From Periglandula ipomoeae IasaF13 (taxonomy: Eukaryota; Ascomycota; Sordariomycetes; Hypocreales; Clavicipitaceae): a DNA stretch of 64,000 bases. Position numbers and translations under genes: made by a program. Shown here piece after piece: positions 11,208 through 22,815 of this stretch. Numbering within the stretch: the stretch's first letter is position 1; every line of letters starts with the position of its first letter. The notes under the pieces are model-generated. The model was not told the DNA's origin. It was given only the letters and a program-made list of their open reading frames with translations, and did no database searches. The stretch spans positions 45,616 to 109,615 of the forward strand of contig AFRD01000058.1 in assembly GCA_000222875.2 (NCBI GenBank). Direction: 5' to 3'.

Positions 11208-12386
11208 TCTAGCCTGAGGTGAGACGGCAGAACGGAGACGAGAGATGATTCTCTTGCAGAAGAATGTCCGAATGCTAAGCCTCCTGCGACGTGGGATTAA
11301 GATGCTCGGCACTTGAAAGAGGATGAATTTTAATGATAGAATGCCGACGAACGTTCAATGACCGAAGTATGATGCAACGGACATGGGCACAGAGCGGATG
11401 CGGGGACTCAAGTCATTGTTGCCAGACAGACTGAAGATTCGCGGAAGGTCTTCCTGAGCTGGCGAACGGGAAAGAGCTGACCAGGTTGCGCGTTGTATCG
11501 AGTATGATGCTGTCGCACTTGGATGAGTTCTCTTGAGTACGTACAATCGGATGCTGCCCTCGGTGTTTTCATTTCGATTTATTTTCTCGAAGCTGGTGAC
11601 GCCGACATGACGCCACGATGAGCAATGCCTCGCCGCTCGATAATGTCGTCCTCGATGCGGCTTCAGGAGTGCATGCGCGACTATTTGTAGATTGATGAAA
11701 GGTCCGCAAGCATGTCGCTTCTAGTGCAATAGCTCGATGCCGTGTGGTGTGCACTCGGTTCAGGGGCGTCTGGTTGTTGGGTGGTTGGTGGCTTGCAGGC
11801 GTCTGGTGTGCTCTGGCACAACATTGACAACATCGCCTCTGGGCCGAGCTCTGACCATTCAAGTGATGAACTGCTCAGCGTCGTTTCCTCAACCTCGTCC
11901 GCCCCGTCGCCTTCGTCAATATCATGCACATTGTCATTGTCCATGCAGAACCAATGGGTACATTATGAGAGTCAAAAGCCGTCTGGATCGATATCGCCAA
12001 CCGTCGCCACCAAAGCCGCCCGAAACTGCCAGGAAGCCCCGTTGTCGTGCACGTATTGAAAGAAAACACGACGAATCGAGTGTTTGCACGAATTGGCCCG
12101 CATCGACTGCCATGACGCGTGCAAGAGAAAATGTTCTTCAACACTAATTTTTTTCTCCATTACAAAAATTTGAGTCCATGGCGGCTTCATGCGTGTTTTC
12201 TTTGCTGGAGTTGGGAACACGAGCTGCCTTCTCATATGTAGTTGCGATTGCAGATACAGGTCCATTGAGTTCGAGAGTCACCACTTCACTGACCAACGCT
12301 AACTATGAATAATAAACCTCAATTTGATACCGAATTGAAAGAGAATATACTCGACTCATATAGCAACAAGCCTCCAGTGTACATGT
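11208..12386. other. Region without a supported gene
   Basis: On the minus strand 11681-11944 there is an acidic open stretch beginning MDNDNVHDIDEGDGAD that looks protein-like. It ends in stops, and I cannot connect it by plausible splice sites either to the C2H2 gene or to other exons. It could be an unrecognised exon or a remnant. Confidence 0.35.
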
Positions 12387-13025
12387 TTATGGCCAATCTA
12401 GAGCACCATCTGTGTCTGGCCGACGTACGCGAAACGTAGCCGTCTGAATTTCCTGAACGGCTATGATTTCTTTTGACATCGCATTTTCGTGCCGCTCAGA
12501 AAGTGCTTTCCGCAAAAGTTCTTCCTTACTGCCCTGAAACCATCGGTCGATACATAACCCTTTGTCAAGTCCAATTTCATACGTCTTCCCATCTTGCAGT
12601 CCATGGGTGTGGAACCATTTCCAAACTATTGGCCTTTTAGACTCAACCTCTCTATTTTCTTCACTTGGGACATCAGCTGTAAATCTGGGCGCCTCACCAC
12701 GGTTGATGACTTCTTCCATGGTGTGCTTTTGCCCAGGATAAAGGGTCGCGAAGTCCTCCTCATCCCCTGGACGAAGAATAATAGGACTGTTATCGGAACA
12801 AACGTCGAGGGTGTTGCGCTTGACGAATTCTCCTGAGTCAATGTCACGGAAAGTGAAGCCTCCTCGTCTAAACATTGTTCCATTGAAGAGTTTTGACGCT
12901 GAATTCGGGAAGGTGATGGGCGAGGTATGATGAAGAACAACGTCAAGAGTGATTATGAACCGTTCCGTAGAACCCAAGTCCAACGTCTCTGCCGAGGTCG
13001 AAAGCTGAACTTCGACGGAAGGCAT
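12387..13025 (-). CDS. Hypothetical protein, 212 residues
   Basis: Single open frame from the ATG at 13025 (MPSVEVQLSTSAETLDLG) to 12387. I do not recognise a family. The first half is beta-rich, alternating hydrophobic and polar residues (ERFIITLDVVLHHTSPITF). A conserved-looking centre holds FRRGGFTFRDIDSGEFV and ILRPGDEEDFATLYPGQKH, and the segment PIVWKWFHTHGLQDGKTYEI is rich in aromatics. The pattern (extended strands, a PG turn, no signal peptide or membrane segment) resembles small fungal cytosolic proteins of unknown function with an immunoglobulin-like or Cupredoxin-like sandwich; that fold guess is weak. The open frame continues 14 codons above the ATG without another ATG. Confidence 0.55.
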   Translation of the reverse strand: MPSVEVQLSTSAETLDLGSTERFIITLDVVLHHTSPITFPNSASKLFNGTMFRRGGFTFRDIDSGEFVKRNTLDVCSDNSPIILRPGDEEDFATLYPGQKHTMEEVINRGEAPRFTADVPSEENREVESKRPIVWKWFHTHGLQDGKTYEIGLDKGLCIDRWFQGSKEELLRKALSERHENAMSKEIIAVQEIQTATFRVRRPDTDGALDWP

Positions 13026-13838
13026 CTTGAGGCAAGACAGTTTTGAGAGGATGATTTTCGAGTCCACGCCGTAGTTAGCGGTGCCGTGGGGATTGTAGCC
13101 AGAGCAGACGTATTCTTGACAACGAAGAAAAAAATTTTAAGGGGGTTCCTCCGCATCATACCAATAGGCTTTAATCTACAAGTCTTGTATCGTTGACCAC
13201 GTGTGAGTGTTGCCTCCCCTCCACTAGGCAGCACTGGATGATAGCGTGACGCGTGAGAGGCGCAGAGCAACATTCAAATACCAACCAGAGTCTAGTCAAT
13301 TCGCCATAGTGGTCTACCTTTTTGATTTCATAGAGTTAGAGACGAACAAATATGTGTCAAGGCCCCTCAGATTCGCAGCTGTGTACTGTATTGGCGTTAC
13401 CCTTGTTACTCCATGCCGTTGGTCCGGCTCCTTTGAGGATGTGTTGGTCATCATCTTGCATGAAATTTTGTCATGCTACTGCAGGAATCAGCCCATTACT
13501 ACTACTGCATTTCTCCGGCTTGTGTAAGATATTACCAACGAGACGTAAATCGTTCACTACATACTGTTGCGAGTGGCGGTGTCTGTTGGTCAGCTTTTCA
13601 TGTTCAATGATATCAGAGCTACCACACAAACACAATTAATAGAGCATATTCAGGCGATCAAAAGGGCTGATCAGTATCAATGCGTAATATACGAATGTTT
13701 CAAGGATTTGAAGCAGATTTGACACAGCATTAATGATATCAAAATCGTATGCCAAGGGCTTCTTACTTGCCCAGAACCTGTTTCCTGCTCGAATCCTACG
13801 ATTGCCGGAAGTTAGGAGAAAGGCAAGCTACGGCGTGA
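13026..13838. other. Intergenic region
   Basis: AT-rich, with no gene recognised. Short plus-strand open frames (13246-13527 and 13352-13639) have no domain features. Confidence 0.45.
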
Positions 13839-13839
13839 G

Positions 13840-13846
13840 TATAAAA
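13840..13846 (+). promoter_or_regulatory. TATA box upstream of the small secreted-peptide gene
   Basis: TATAAAA lies 116 bp before the ATG at 13962, followed by a CT-rich leader (CTCTCTCGAACTTTC) of the type found at highly expressed fungal secretory genes. The spacing allows a transcription start near 13870-13880. Confidence 0.5.
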
Positions 13847-13961
13847 CCCAGTCTTTTAACCCTAATCTCTCTCGAACTTTCATTCCAACACGAGCAACGA
13901 GCACAGAAACACTTTGATAAACTTATTTGAACAATTACTCAGCACCCAGCAAAACGAGAAA

Positions 13962-14332
13962 ATGTACTTCACCAATATTATTACAGGGCTGAACCTGATC
14001 TTAGCTTGTCAGGCTATACCGGCATTCGCTCCAAGTAAGTTTCGAGATTTGTGAGTTGATCCGCTGTCCAACTCCTATATTGTTTTTTCGCGCTCGCCCT
14101 GGAGCATAGCATATTATGCCAGATATGGGTGATCCTGACCTGAATTGTTGTCTGATGAAAACAGAGAAAAACGTTCGCTGCCTACTTTAGTGTTTGACAA
14201 CAACCTACCCAATGCAGTCGAGTAACGCAAAAAGATCCTCGAAGCTTGGCCTGTCAAAAGTCCTTCGGTGCTCCAACAAGCAACGCGGATTACCTGCCGT
14301 GTCTGAAATCAGGCACGTGCCAAATCCAGTAA
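13962..14332 (+). CDS. Candidate small secreted cysteine-containing protein (effector-like), two exons
   Basis: Exon 1 (13962-14034) encodes a clear signal peptide, MYFTNIITGLNLILACQAIP then AFAP, and ends at a strong GTAAGT donor. A later frame reads LACQKSFGAPTSNADYLPCL followed by KSGTCQIQ and stops at 14330-14332, with Cys spacing typical of small secreted fungal proteins. The splice that keeps the phase is 14034 to 14223 (GAG acceptor), giving about 61 residues. The better-looking CAG acceptor at 14217 would give an immediate stop, so either the first is used or the gene is damaged. A TATA box and CT-rich leader precede it. No homologue is recognised. It was found by reading frames by hand and is too short for usual ORF cut-offs. 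Confidence 0.4.
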
Positions 14333-14867
14333 GCTGCCTGTCTATGTCATGTTGCCAGTTCTGTCCGCCGGTTATCTGTGGACGAGCAAATGATAGGGGT
14401 TTCTTCATGACTGGATGAACTTATTCATAAACATAGCTTAAGGATAGCCCTGATTGGTAGAACAGGTCAAGATGAAGTTAGTCTGAAGGTGGTGCATGGG
14501 ACAGTCCAAGACCAAAAGCCAGACAGGCTCTCGTGCGGCGATCGGATTGAGTCTGGTCTGGTTCTTATCGCCAGCCGTGCATGTGCCCCGCAGGCATGCG
14601 CCAATGTGCCGTGCGCCTTGGACAGGGCTAGACTCATTCACCCATGAATGATCCTGATCCCATCAAGCTCAACGCTTGCATTGCATCAACGCCATCCCAG
14701 CCTTCTACCTTCTGCATCATCCATCTCGTCGTTGGCCATCGTTTGAAATCAATCACCATGTAGCATCCTCTTGTTCCATCTGATCTCTTGCATGTGCCCA
14801 CCATCTACCACACCATCTATATACCTACAAATAAACCAGCCTCATCTTCATCAAACCGACGCCCACC
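14333..14867. other. Intergenic region upstream of atg17
   Basis: No gene seen. The final 150 bases are C- and T-rich (ATCCTCTTGTTCCATCTG-like), consistent with a fungal promoter and 5' UTR. Confidence 0.5.
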
Positions 14868-16441
14868 ATGGCTGCTTCCCCGGCCGCCTCTTCTCGTCGC
14901 AGCGCAGCCTCATCATCAGGCTCGCTGAAGCGCTCAGATGATCATCCGCAAAAGCCCCCTTCCATCTCCATCGACACACTCGTCAACCATTTGCTCGTCG
15001 CCAAGCGTTCCTTGTCGTCTATGAACCATATTCTCCGAGCCAACGAGCTTGCGACATCGGCTCTCCAGTCTCACCAGGAGGCTTTGCTGCTGGGAGCCCA
15101 GGCGGCATTCGTACGCAACTCGATCCTAGACCAAGTGACTATCCTCTTGCATATCCGCAAAAGTCTACAATCTACCTATGACTGGGGGAAACGGGACTTC
15201 AAGAAGCTCGTCAAGGTCATGGATGAAGTGGATGCTGACCTGAGCGGCACCATGGACATGCTGCAAGACACCCAAGTACAGAGCACCCTGCAACCCAACG
15301 ACAGGGACACAATGAATCTACTAGACTTTGTCGATGAGACGAGCGTCCACGGTATGCGGGAGGCCATGAAACGTAGTATTCAAGATTTACAGGTGTGTCG
15401 TCACGCACAAGCTGCTGCCTTCTTGGCGCAGAGGATGCTGACTCGCTTCAGAGCATACAACAGTCCTACGATGGCGATCTGCTTCGCTTCGAAACCGATA
15501 TTCGAAATCTACGAAAGATTCTAGCCGAGTCATCCTTGCCCGGTACGGACGATGAAACACAGCAGCCAGGGACAGTTGCTATGCTGCTGAGCATGGATGA
15601 CCATTCCGCAACCATGGCTTCGCTACTGGCTTCTTTGACGAAACACTTCGACATGTGCGTCACCGCTATTCGCACCACCGAAAGCGCCGCAGCCCTCGCA
15701 CGCCGGAAGGCCGTCGAGGTTACGCAGTCACAGGGCAGCGACGGGGTCTCAATCTCCGGCGTCATTGCCGAACAAGAGTCGCACATGTCTGACCTCGAGC
15801 CCAAGACAGCTGAAGATCGAGCAGAGATGCTCAAGGTTGTCGTGCAAGACGCAGAGGAAGTCGACGACGTCGTGCAAGAAATACAGGAGCGCCTCATGGC
15901 CATGGAGCATGACTCTGCTGTGGTGCAGGAGCACCTAAATCACACCAGGGGGGCTTATACAAACATGCTCGAGTCGTTTACACTGTTGGGCGAGATTGGC
16001 GACCGGCTCGGCGACTATCTGGCGGCGGAGGACGACTTTAGGCAACGCTGGGAGCTGGAGAAGGAAGGAGTCTTTGGGAAGCTGAGGGAGATGAAGGAAA
16101 TGAGAGAGTTCTACGAGGGATATGCGAGCGCATATGGTAGTCTCGTCCTGGAAGTGGAACGGCGACGGGCAGTCGATGAGCGCGTCCAGAGCATCTGGCG
16201 CAAGGCCCAGGAGTCAGTGGACAAGATTCTCGATGCGGACCGCGCGTCCAGGGAGGCATTCCGGCAAGACGTCGGCGAATATCTGCCGACAGACCTTTGG
16301 ACAGGCATGCAGGGACCTGCCAGAAAGTGGACAGTGGTGCAAATTAACGACGATGAGTCCGGCGCGGCCAGCATGGTAGACAGAACATCAGCGCAAGGAT
16401 CCGCCATCGCCGACAGTGCTCGTAGAGGCGGGCTGGAATAA
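14868..16441 (+). CDS. atg17: Autophagy-related protein 17 (Atg17)
   Basis: Exons 14868-15392 and 15452-16441 join in phase to 504 residues; the intron has a GTGTGT donor, a TGCTGAC branch and a TTCAG acceptor. Atg17 is the scaffold of the autophagy initiation complex (with Atg1/Atg13 and Atg29/Atg31) at the pre-autophagosomal structure. After a Ser/Ala-rich N-terminus comes the family start ISIDTLVNHLLVAKRSLSSM, then HILRANELATSAL and ILDQVTILLHIRKSLQSTYD. The rest is almost entirely alpha-helical with long heptad-like stretches, as expected for the crescent-shaped coiled-coil protein. Filamentous-fungal orthologues are about 500 residues, longer than the yeast protein. The reading frame is intact. 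Confidence 0.88.
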
Positions 16442-16970
16442 TTGCGTGGTTATCTGGTTGGAAGCATAGATTGTAACAATTTCACGGCGCATAAGGGACA
16501 TGTCAGCCTGTCATTTTTTTTGTCTAGCTTATACCATGGGCTTAGGGATCTCATTATATACCTTGAATGCAACACTGCAAGTTATTTGAAACACGGAGAC
16601 GTAGTACAGGCCGAGGGCAGCGCAGATCATCCTCGCGCTTTCAGGTCCGACCTGGTAGTTCAGGCCAATCAAACGTAAGCCAATGCCGCTTTCAAAGAAT
16701 AGTATGCTATCGACTGGTTGTATCTCCATCCCAGCCTCACTCTCGGTCTAGGAATGCACCCATCCTTGTCCGTGTCTGCGTCCATCTACACGGGTACTCG
16801 CGCCGAGCTAGGCTGAAGCGGGGGTCATCATCTTGTAAGCAAGGCGGCTCATCTGAAACTCGCCTGAGCGCTCTTCTTGGGGGTCATCTTCTGTCTTTAA
16901 TAAAGCTTCAATCTTCATCGCTTGGAGTTGGAAAATCGAAGCATCGGACCGTCCTGCCACGAGACACAGA
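16442..16970. other. Intergenic region between atg17 and the peptidase gene
   Basis: 529 bp holding the atg17 3' end and the peptidase promoter. No gene recognised. Confidence 0.5.
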
Positions 16971-18844
16971 ATGCGGCCGCACCATCTCATCATCGGCTCA
17001 TCCGCCGTCGTCGCCGCCCAAAACTTTACCTTCCCAACCTTCAACTGGAACTCCATCAGTCCCACTCCGGATCTGGAGTACCACGACTGTTACACCAGCT
17101 TCAAATGCGCGCGTCTGCAGCTCCCGCTGAACTGGAAAAATACCTCGGACCCGCGAAAAGTCTCCATCGCCATCATCAAACTCCCCGCCAAGGTCCCGGA
17201 CGATGATCCCACCTTTGGCGGGTCGGTGTTCACCAACCCTGGTGGGCCAGGCGGCTCCGGAGTGGGACTCGTTCTCTCTTCCGGCCGGGCACTGCAGGAG
17301 TACATAGATACGCCTGGGAAGAAACACTTGGAAGTAGTTTCGTTTGATCCCCGTGGTATTCTGAACAGTCGTCCCGTGGCAGATTGCTTTCCCGAGGGTG
17401 TGCTCGCGCGAGATGGCATGAGATTGGAATCCCGAGGCCTGGGCGGTCTCACGAATGATCCTAGTAAATTGGCGTATGGCCTGGCTATGCAGGATGGGTT
17501 CGGGAGGAGATGCGCTGCTGCGGATGAGCAGGGTTTGAATGGGAGCGAGATCTTCTCGTATATTGGGACGCCGAATGTTGCGCGGGATATGGTCGAGATG
17601 GTTGACAAGATTGATGAGCTGCGAAGGAAGGAGGCAAACAATGGCGACGAAAGGATGGAATTGAAAAAAAGAGGGGGAAACGAGGGCGATGTGGCTAGGC
17701 TGCAGTACATTGGGTTCTCGTATGGAACCATTCTCGGAAACTATTTTTCGTCATTATTCCCTGAGAGAGTTGGCCGAGTCATTCTCGATGGAGTCTGCAA
17801 CACGGACGACTATAGTAACGGGGCTGTAAGTATCGAACCTGCTATAATGAAGGTTGCTTAGTTTCAAGGACTAACTGACAGTGACAGGGCTGGTTAACCA
17901 ACACCGTCGATGCCGACTAAATCGTCGACAACCTCTTTACAGGCTGTTTCAAGGCCGGTCCCAAAGTCTGCGCCCTCGCTCGAGACTCTGATAAATCCGC
18001 CTCGGACATCAGCACTCGCTTCTGGTCATGGCTCGAGAAGCTCGAGGAAACACCCATCTCCGGCCTCTCGTCCTCCGGCAACGCCATTGTCCTAACTGGT
18101 CATGATATTCGACAGCTCCTAGGCACATCAGCGTACAAACCCCTAGCAGCATACATCCCGCTCGCCCAAATTCTCAATAAAGCCATGCAAGGTGAGAATC
18201 TCGAGTTTCTCCTCACGGCCATTGAAACGGGCATCCTCGGCGGCCCTCTCCAGAATGCCTGCCCCATCGCCAACTTTACCACCTCAGATAGAGGCACGGA
18301 TGCCCAACATGGCATTCTCTGTGGAGACGGCGAAGAAATCACCTCCAAGAACCTAACGTGGTGGCAATCCTACCTCGAGAAGCAAAAGGCAACTTCACGA
18401 GTCTTTGGTGCCTTCTGGACGGGAGTGCGCTTCCCCTGCTCAAGATGGCGCTTCAGAGCGAACTGGATCTTTAAAGGTCCATATACTACCCCTGAAACTA
18501 CCAAATTGGGACAGAAACCTGAAAAGAGCAAGCCCGCTGCGCCGCTACTGTTCCTGACGAACAGACTTGACCCCGTCACGCCATTAGCTGCCGCGAGGGT
18601 CATGGCTAAGAATCATCCTGGCGCCAAAGTTGTTGTTCAGGAAGCGATGGGTCATTGTACCTTTGCGGCAGCGTACAGCGAGTGCACGAAGAAGATTGTG
18701 GCAGAATATTTTGATACGGGCAAGGTTCCGGGCGGGGAGACCTCGTGTAAGGCGGAGTGTGGGCCGTGGGATGTTGGTTGCCAGGCTGGGGTGATGGAGC
18801 GGGATGAGCCGTGGTATGTGAGGAAGTTTCCGTTGGGTATTTAA
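16971..18844 (+). pseudogene. Secreted S33 alpha/beta-hydrolase peptidase (TAP-like), interrupted by an in-frame TAA
   Basis: Exons 16971-17825 and 17888-18844; the intron carries GTAAGT, a CTAAC branch and a CAG acceptor. The family comprises extracellular tripeptidyl/prolyl aminopeptidases. Seen in order: short hydrophobic leader, Cys pair (YHDCYTSFKCARLQLPLNW), the oxyanion-region motif NPGGPGGSG, VSFDPRG, the nucleophile elbow GFSYGT (Ser), then the C-terminal TAP-like part with RLDPVTP (catalytic Asp) and MGHCTF (catalytic His). TAA at 17918-17920 (codon 296) comes right after TVDAD at the start of exon 2. The same frame then reads IVDNLFTGCFKAGPKVCALA and stays open to 18842. The truncated product would have the Ser but lose Asp and His. 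No alternative 3' splice site that I can see skips the stop while keeping phase. Confidence 0.82.
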
Positions 18845-19367
18845 GATGGTTTTGGGATAAAGGGAACTTTGGAAATTTAGCCGGTAGCTCTAGCGCGTGT
18901 GGAGAGGTGAGGTAAAGCTGCCTCAGTTGAGCGATTTTCTTGTGACCGCATGGTCTGTGAACACTACTTTAAGCAGAAAAGGTTAGACGAGACTGGTAAC
19001 GAGTTGCGTAATATTGATTCGCTCTGCACCGGCTATAAACCATTTCTACCCCGGTTTTTAATGACCTTTCAGATAACCAGACACTAACTCGAGGATCTCT
19101 TATAACTCTTTTCGAGGCTATCAATCGTTTCAATCGCTAGCAGACCGGGTCATAACATACACTTGTTCACAGAGATGCCTTACGAAGCAACAGTAGCACT
19201 CAGAAGATCATACTCTACAACCATGAATTCGATATTTGGCGCGTAATCTCAGAGCATTAACGGCGATGATATGCAACAACCCAGGGCCAAGGAAAGAGAA
19301 TATGGGAAGGAAGAAAATGTATTATTACTCCATTACACATCAATCCACTGAGTTTCAGTCCACTCAT
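18845..19367. other. Intergenic region between convergent genes
   Basis: 523 bp, AT-rich. No gene or RNA recognised. Confidence 0.5.
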
Positions 19368-20367
19368 CTATATCGCATCCTCCCTATCCAAATCGCCCAT
19401 CAAAGAAGCACACATCCCCCCCGGCGCAAACACTCCCATCTGCATAGCCTGAATCCCGCTCTTCATCATCGTCGCCATGTCCCCCGCCGCAAAGCACCCC
19501 TTCACGCTCGTCTCATTAAACGGCGGACTCACAACTACATCGCCCGTCTCCGACAATTTCAGGCCCAACTGCTCTGCGAACGGGGATCTTTGTTCCACGC
19601 TCGGATGGTTCACCATGAAGCCTTCCACCTTGCTTGATCCATCTGCGAAATGAACTCTCACGCTTGGTCCACCGTTCTCCAGCTCTAGCTTCGTAATCCT
19701 CCTTGAGTCGTAGAGTATCTTACTGCTGTGTATCAAGGGTCGAATTTGTTCTTGTAGAGCAGTGTCTCCATTGGTGTACACCGTCACTGACCGCGCGAGC
19801 CTCTTCGCCATGAGCGTCGCGTGGACTAGCATCTCGGGTTTCGTCGTCAGACCACCTGCCAGTGCGCTGACTGATTCTGCGCCGCGCTCCTCGAAGCCAT
19901 GGCAGAACAAACAGTGGAACCTATCTTGTTAGTATCCAATATGCAGAATCAGACAAGTGGTAAACTTACACGCCGCGTCCCCAAACGTCATCGTACCCAG
20001 GTATATCCACAGGCGACACATCCCTCACACCAGTCCCCAAACCAAGCTTCCTACCCCTGTACACAACGCCATTCTCAACAGCCTCAAAGAGTCCGCTGTC
20101 AAGTTTACGAACGCTGGCAATCTTGGCCCTTTGAAACTCCACGTGCGTATACCTTGAACTCAGATCACTGCGCACTTTTGCTCTGAAGTCAGATGGGTTG
20201 ACGTGGTCGAAGCCAGGAATCGTGTGCATGTGCGTTGCTCGCGCGTTGCGGTACTCGCCTGAATCGAGGACCAGGACGGAGTATACTTGGCGGGCGAGGG
20301 CAACGGCGATGCTGAGGCCTGCGGGGCCGCCACCGATGACGAGGGCGTCGTATAACTTTGATGACAT
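19368..20367 (-). CDS. Thioredoxin-reductase-like FAD-dependent oxidoreductase
   Basis: Exons 20367-19970 and 19920-19368 join in phase to 316 residues; the intron is about 49 nt with GTAAGT, a CTAAC branch and an ATAG acceptor. N-terminal FAD-binding motif VIGGGPAGLSIAVALARQ, then TIPGFDHVNP typical of the family. The redox-active CxxC is HCLFCHGF, formed exactly across the splice junction, and the C-terminal FAD motif is KGCFAAGDMA. This is the short TrxR-like group that includes the dithiol oxidases GliT and TdaR-like proteins of epipolythiodioxopiperazine pathways, but also stand-alone fungal members. No biosynthetic genes of that kind lie alongside, so the substrate is open. An in-frame ATG at 20442 exists; 20367 is chosen because MSSKLYDALVIGGG fits the family start. 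Confidence 0.88.
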
Positions 20368-20934
20368 GATTGTAACAGTACTAGAAATCGATTTTTTTGT
20401 GCTTAGTTGTATTTTACGGCATCTTGAATTTGTGACTTCCATGGCGGTTTATATAGTCCGGGAACTCGAGAAATTGCTGCCGAGTCCGAAGCCCGGAAAA
20501 GCGGGTCTGGCAAAGTCTCCGCGCCGGGTACTTTCTCGCCGGGTCGTGGTGCAGATGGTGTGAGTAAAAGTGTTGAAATGACTAATTGGCAAATCGGGAA
20601 ATTGAGTTAAACATGGTCTAGATTGTGTCATTCTACGCGCGTAAGGCGGGTGTTACGCGGCCAGCTCCGACCTGCGGAAACACAACTAACACCTGCGCTC
20701 GTGTCGCCCAGTCCTATCCATCCCGAAGAGATGCAAAAACATAGTCTATAACAATCTATCCGGTCTATTCTAATTCTTTAATACATAATTTTTTTTGAAG
20801 AAATACAACAAAAGCAAAGACTCTAAGAAACATCTTCCAATCATTACTTTCCCCCACCTATCTCGTGTACCATCTTATATCATCTGGTCGTCGGTCTCAC
20901 CTTTTAGCACCTTGATAGATCCAGTGTTCCCTCT
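20368..20934. other. Intergenic region
   Basis: 567 bp between the TrxR-like gene and the lipoxygenase stop codon. AT-rich near 20760-20830 and probably the lipoxygenase 3' UTR. No gene recognised. Confidence 0.5.
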
Positions 20935-22815
20935 TTACACAGAGCAGAAGAAAGGAATATAGTTAGGATCCAAAGTCCTGTACACAAAAGGCATACCCAG
21001 ACTCAACCCATCCTTGTCAAACTTTCGCGCGCGAATCTTATCGCTCAGCTTCTGCATGCTGTTCAGGAAAACGCCCGCGGCGTCCTTTGTAGCAGCATTC
21101 AGACGACCAAGCATGGTGCCCTCAGAGAAGGCGTGCTCAAGAGTGCGACCAGAGGTCTCATAGAAGGGACGGTTGAAAGAGGCAATGAAGCCAATGTAGT
21201 GCACGGCGTTGGGGGCAGGAGGCAGGAACGGAAGCAGGTCCTTGACGCCCTTGGCTTCGGGAACAGGAGCGTACAATGCGGGCAAGTGGAAGGGCAAAGT
21301 GGCCTTGGAACCAGTGGGGTCACCGCCGTTGAGAGCGTGGTGGCCTACGCTGACGATGAAGCCAAAGTGGGTGAGCACGTCAATGAGGGTGTTCTTGTCG
21401 ACGGGCTTCCCCTTTCCTCCTACTTGCGGGAAGTCGTGGACCTTGGCGTTGGCGGTGGCCTCGACGAACCAGTTCTGTACTTCGTAGTCCTTGGCCAAGT
21501 CCGCCTCGGTCTTGTAGTACGAGTCAACGAAGGACTTGAAGAACGCGCGGTACGCGGCGTGAATCTCATCCGCATCCTGGAAGTAAGGGAAGTTCTTGAA
21601 AACAGACTTGTTCTTCTCGTTGATGAGACCACGCTCGCGGAGGTCATTGTGCAGATATCCCGTCTGGTAGCGTCCGGTGATGGGCCACGTCTCGGTCACG
21701 TAGTCCCTGCAGCCGACGTTGTTGACGTACATGAGCTGGTCCCAGTGGCCGCCGGGGTTGAAGCAGAGCTCCTCACCAACAATATGGGACGAGTACCCCT
21801 GTAGCATGAGGCGCTCGAGGATGATCATGATGGGGTGGTTATCCGACAAAGTATGCAGGGCAGCCTGGTGGACAGCCTCGGAGACGTCGTGACTGATGAC
21901 GAGGTGAAGCATCTGCGAGTGGAACATGTCGTTGACGTTGAACATGAGCTTAGCGAGCATCCAGTCGTTGGGCTCGTCGAGGGGCGTGTAGATGAGGTCC
22001 TTGCCGACGTTGGTCTTGACGGCGAGGGGGCAAGAAGTCCTTGGACTGAGGGTGGATGTAGAAGTAGGCCTGGACGGCGGCGCCGTATCGCTTCGGCTCG
22101 AGCGTCGTCTTGGGGTAGCGAAGCTGCTGGCGGTGGTCGACGTAGAAGAGCAGGTTCTTGGCCTGCAGCTCCTTTAGAGAGACGGTGGTGATCTTGCGGA
22201 CGAGGTCGTCGGAGACTTGGAAGGGGAGAGCCTCGCTGGTCTTGATGGCACGGAGCGGGTATGGATTCTGGCTGAGACGCTCCATGGAGAAGAGCAGATC
22301 CTGTGTGTAGTTGGCCATGATGCCGGGGGCGGTGCCTCGCGGGTTGGAGTTCTTCCACTGGTTCTCGTAGAGAACCCTGGCGTAGTCGTCGAGGGATTTC
22401 AGGCCGCCGTTCTGTAAGTCACGATACTCATCAGTCACACATCAAATACCATACGTCATAAAAGAAAACTTACAGCAGCAGTAGCAGCCGTCACAGCCTT
22501 GACGTCCTTCTCAATGCGAGCATCAATGTCCTCGCGATCGACTTGTCAAACAGCATAGTCGGCCTTGGTACGCGCATTCCCCAGAGTACCGTTCGGGAAG
22601 AAGGCGGCTTTACCAATCAACGAAGGTCCGTACACGAACCCTTCATTGCGCACCTGAACGGCTGCAGCACGGCTCTTCGGGTTGGCGTCGTTCTGAGGCA
22701 GAGTTCCCTGAGCGCCGACAACATCCGCGCGAGCCACGGACTCGAGCGATTGAGGAATCGCCGACGCAGAAAGCGCCATGGTGCTGAGCACCGCGTAGGC
22801 AGACTGAGGACGCAT
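20935..22815 (-). pseudogene. Secreted manganese lipoxygenase (MnLOX), broken by a TGA and a one-base insertion
   Basis: Exons 22815-22474 and 22411-20935. Oxidises polyunsaturated fatty acids to hydroperoxides outside the cell. Exon 1 encodes a signal peptide (MRPQSAYAVLSTMALSASA). Exon 2 has the family core MLAKLMFNVNDMFHSQMLHL with metal-ligand His residues in the helix running into VISHDVSEAVHQAALHTLSD, the second ligand helix VGHHALNGG (His..Asn), and a C-terminal Val (IPFFCSV), all five ligand positions of fungal MnLOX. Two lesions: TGA at 22546-22548 (codon 90, after KADYAV), and one extra base in the G run at 22026-22030 (C5 in the gene), after which the frame reads PPRRQDQ instead of the family-like PLAVKTNVGKDL. 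Correcting that base makes the frame continuous, about 605 codons, near the usual ~610-620. TATA-like TATATAG on the minus strand near 22968-22974. Confidence 0.85.

Noticed and set aside
21133..21804. Plus-strand open frame opposite the lipoxygenase
   Set aside because: Shadow of the conserved minus-strand coding sequence.
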